A stretch of DNA of 7,894 nucleotides from Deltaproteobacteria bacterium (GTDB lineage: Bacteria > Desulfobacterota > Syntrophia > Syntrophales > UBA5619): positions 1-7,894 of the forward strand of contig JAJFTY010000026.1 in NCBI GenBank assembly GCA_021372695.1, in the 5' to 3' direction. Within the stretch, counting starts at the first letter, position 1. Each line of letters begins with the position of its first letter. Below, piece by piece: positions 6,425 to 7,894 of the stretch. The notes under the pieces were generated by a model. It was not told the origin of the DNA. It saw nothing but the letters and a program-made list of their open reading frames with translations, and did no database searches. A program made the translations under genes and the position numbers.

Positions 6425-7894
6425 CGCTTCAAGATCACCTTGAGATCGAACTCCACGCCCGATCCCTGCTTCATCAGGTTCGTCGAGCCGATGGTTACCG
6501 TTTTGACGAACTTGGAGTTGGCAAAGGTCTTTTTGGCCGTTTCCACGGCGTCGAAATTCTTGGCCTCCCCCTTGAGGCCGACCGCATCCCCCTCCAGGGT
6601 GAGGGAGCTCAGGAGCAGATCGGGCGGCGCCAGCGCGGAAATCTCTTTCAGAAAGTCGAGCACCGTGACCGCCGCGGTCGCATCGCCCATGCCCGCGGTG
6701 CGCTTCTTCGCCTCGGCGATCTTGCCCCGGAGCTGGACCACGGGATCGACGATCCGGGTCGCTTCGGGATCGATCTTTTTGTACTCGGAAGCGATCTCCC
6801 CTTTCAGTTGAGCGAGGCGCAGACGGGCGCCATAGTCGTCGAGCCCGATCTCGATGCCGGCCAGGATCAGGGCGATGACGAGCGCCGCCGCCCCTTTCTT
6901 CAACAGGGAGCGGGATTCTCCATATCCCTTCTTCGCGGACTCCCGCGGCCGGAAGTTGAAGCCGCTCCCCTTGCCCATCGGCCGGGCCGCGAGCGCCAGG
7001 GCCTGGTCCATCACCTCTGCATTCCACGTCCGGCGAAGCGCCTCGTCGATCTCGAACCCTCCCGATACGAGCAGATTCGCCTTTTCCACGCAAACGGTGA
7101 AGCGCCGGGAAAGCCCCTCGGCGATCCCCGGCGTCCGGCTGCCGCCTCCGGTCAGGATAATCCGGGCGGGGGGCTCGGGAATTCCTCCCTGATCGAGCAA
7201 AAAGGCCTGGGTGTTCGAAAGCTCCGCGAGAAACCGGTCGCCGACTGCCCGAACGGCAGCCATCGCCGCTTCCGGGAGCTCGCCGCAGAGCTTTGCGGCC
7301 TCCGCTTCCGCCCGTTCGATCCCGAGCGCGCCGGCGATCGCTGCGGTTGCCGTCTCTCCGCCGAAGCCAAAATCGCGGATGTGGAGGATCCGCCCCTTTC
7401 CGGCAAAAATCGCCGTCGTTTCCCGGACGCCGATGTCCAGGACCAGCGCGCAGGCGGGAAAGTCCGGCGCCTGCATCAGGCGCGACGTCAGGGGGACTGC
7501 GGCGATGTCGATCACCGCCGTATCCCGGACGCAGGGGGAAAGCAACTCCACGCGCTCCGCGACGAGCTTGCGGTCGGCCAGGGCGGCGAAGATCTCCGAC
7601 TGCTCGGTCCGACCGGTGACCGTGTAATCGATCTGGAGCTCGTCGATGGGCTGCTGGATCAACGGTTCGAGGGAAAAGGCGAGGGTCTGCGCGATCCGCT
7701 TGTCGTCCCGGAAGGGGAGCCGGAGGTTCCGGAAGGAGAGAAGCCCCGGGGAGAGCGCCGTCACGCAGATGGCACCGCAGAAGGTGGGCTCTGCGAAGAG
7801 TTGCGACAGGGCCTCGGGGATACCCCCCGTCTCCGGGATCTCGACCCTGCGGGCGCCGACAAGACGGTAGAGCCCCCTGAACCCCCGGGAGAGA
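6421..7894 (-). CDS. gspL: Type II secretion protein GspL, PilM/PilN-like fusion (5' end cut by window)
   Basis: GspL joins the cytoplasmic ATPase GspE to the inner-membrane platform. The frame is open from 7893 to the stop at 6421 (490 codons), so the true start lies beyond the window; by family comparison a few tens of residues are missing. The GTG at 7764 is internal, since the 43 codons before it continue the fold (for example GFRGLYRLVGARRVEIPE). Numbered from 7893, the cytoplasmic actin-like (ASKHA) domain runs to about 300. It has the PilM-like stretch LSFRNLRLPF (51-60), a phosphate-loop motif LVLDIGVRETT (150-160) and an adenosine motif ILTGGGSRTPGI (246-257). A transmembrane helix follows (about 332-349), then a charged helical region (about 356-400) and a C-terminal ferredoxin-like PilN-type domain (about 407-490). 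Downstream gspM, gspN and gspC identify it as GspL rather than a pilus PilM. Confidence 0.92.
   Translation of the reverse strand, partial: LSRGFRGLYRLVGARRVEIPETGGIPEALSQLFAEPTFCGAICVTALSPGLLSFRNLRLPFRDDKRIAQTLAFSLEPLIQQPIDELQIDYTVTGRTEQSEIFAALADRKLVAERVELLSPCVRDTAVIDIAAVPLTSRLMQAPDFPACALVLDIGVRETTAIFAGKGRILHIRDFGFGGETATAAIAGALGIERAEAEAAKLCGELPEAAMAAVRAVGDRFLAELSNTQAFLLDQGGIPEPPARIILTGGGSRTPGIAEGLSRRFTVCVEKANLLVSGGFEIDEALRRTWNAEVMDQALALAARPMGKGSGFNFRPRESAKKGYGESRSLLKKGAAALVIALILAGIEIGLDDYGARLRLAQLKGEIASEYKKIDPEATRIVDPVVQLRGKIAEAKKRTAGMGDATAAVTVLDFLKEISALAPPDLLLSSLTLEGDAVGLKGEAKNFDAVETAKKTFANSKFVKTVTIGSTNLMKQGSGVEFDLKVILKR

Noticed and set aside
6425..7093. Possible 223-residue N-terminal extension of gspM
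   Set aside because: The frame is open, but this part is an out-of-frame Arg/Gly-rich reading of gspL. The ATGA overlap at 6424 gives a normal-length GspM with a membrane helix near the N-terminus.
6421..7764. gspL starting at the GTG at 7764
   Set aside because: The same frame is open for 43 more codons to the window edge and those codons continue the PilM-like fold, so the GTG is internal and the gene is partial.

Overview
The window is a G+C-rich stretch carrying seven tightly packed genes, all on the minus strand and all belonging to one type II secretion system (T2SS) locus. Read in the direction of transcription, from high to low coordinates, the order is gspL (5' end outside the window), gspM, gspN, gspC, gspA (ExeA-type AAA ATPase), a GspB-like protein with TPR repeats, and gspD (3' end outside the window). 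Spacings are a 4-base overlap (L/M), 2 bases (M/N), 19 bases (N/C), 17 bases (C/A), 36 bases (A/TPR) and a 1-base overlap (TPR/D). I see no convincing internal promoter, terminator, RNA gene, mobile element or CRISPR array, so the block looks like the middle of a single operon. No gap between genes exceeds 36 bases.

The parts fit together as follows. GspL and GspM form the inner-membrane platform, with a cytoplasmic actin-like domain and periplasmic ferredoxin-like domains. GspC links that platform to the secretin through its HR and PDZ-like domains. GspN is a single-pass accessory protein with a large periplasmic beta-rich part. GspA and the TPR protein probably form the ATPase/partner pair that helps place or assemble the secretin. 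GspD is the multimeric outer-membrane channel. The ATPase GspE, platform protein GspF and pseudopilins GspG-K are not in the window and would be expected in the flanks or elsewhere in the genome.

The likely source is a deltaproteobacterium (Desulfobacterota, e.g. a Geobacter/Syntrophobacter/Syntrophales relative). This is an inference from the gene set (GspN plus a PilM/PilN-like GspL plus GspA next to a TPR protein) and the high G+C, not a firm assignment.

I do not see a wholly new system here. The points worth a second look are variations on the T2SS theme: a GspB-like N-terminus joined to TPRs instead of the usual GspB C-terminal domain, a GspA without a peptidoglycan-binding domain, a Pro/Ala/Ser linker of about 150 residues between the GspD signal segment and its N0 domain, a GspL that keeps PilM-type nucleotide-binding motifs, and an AsmA-like look to GspN. 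The ATPase/TPR pair resembles MshM/MshN of MSHA pilus systems, which makes the locus look mosaic.
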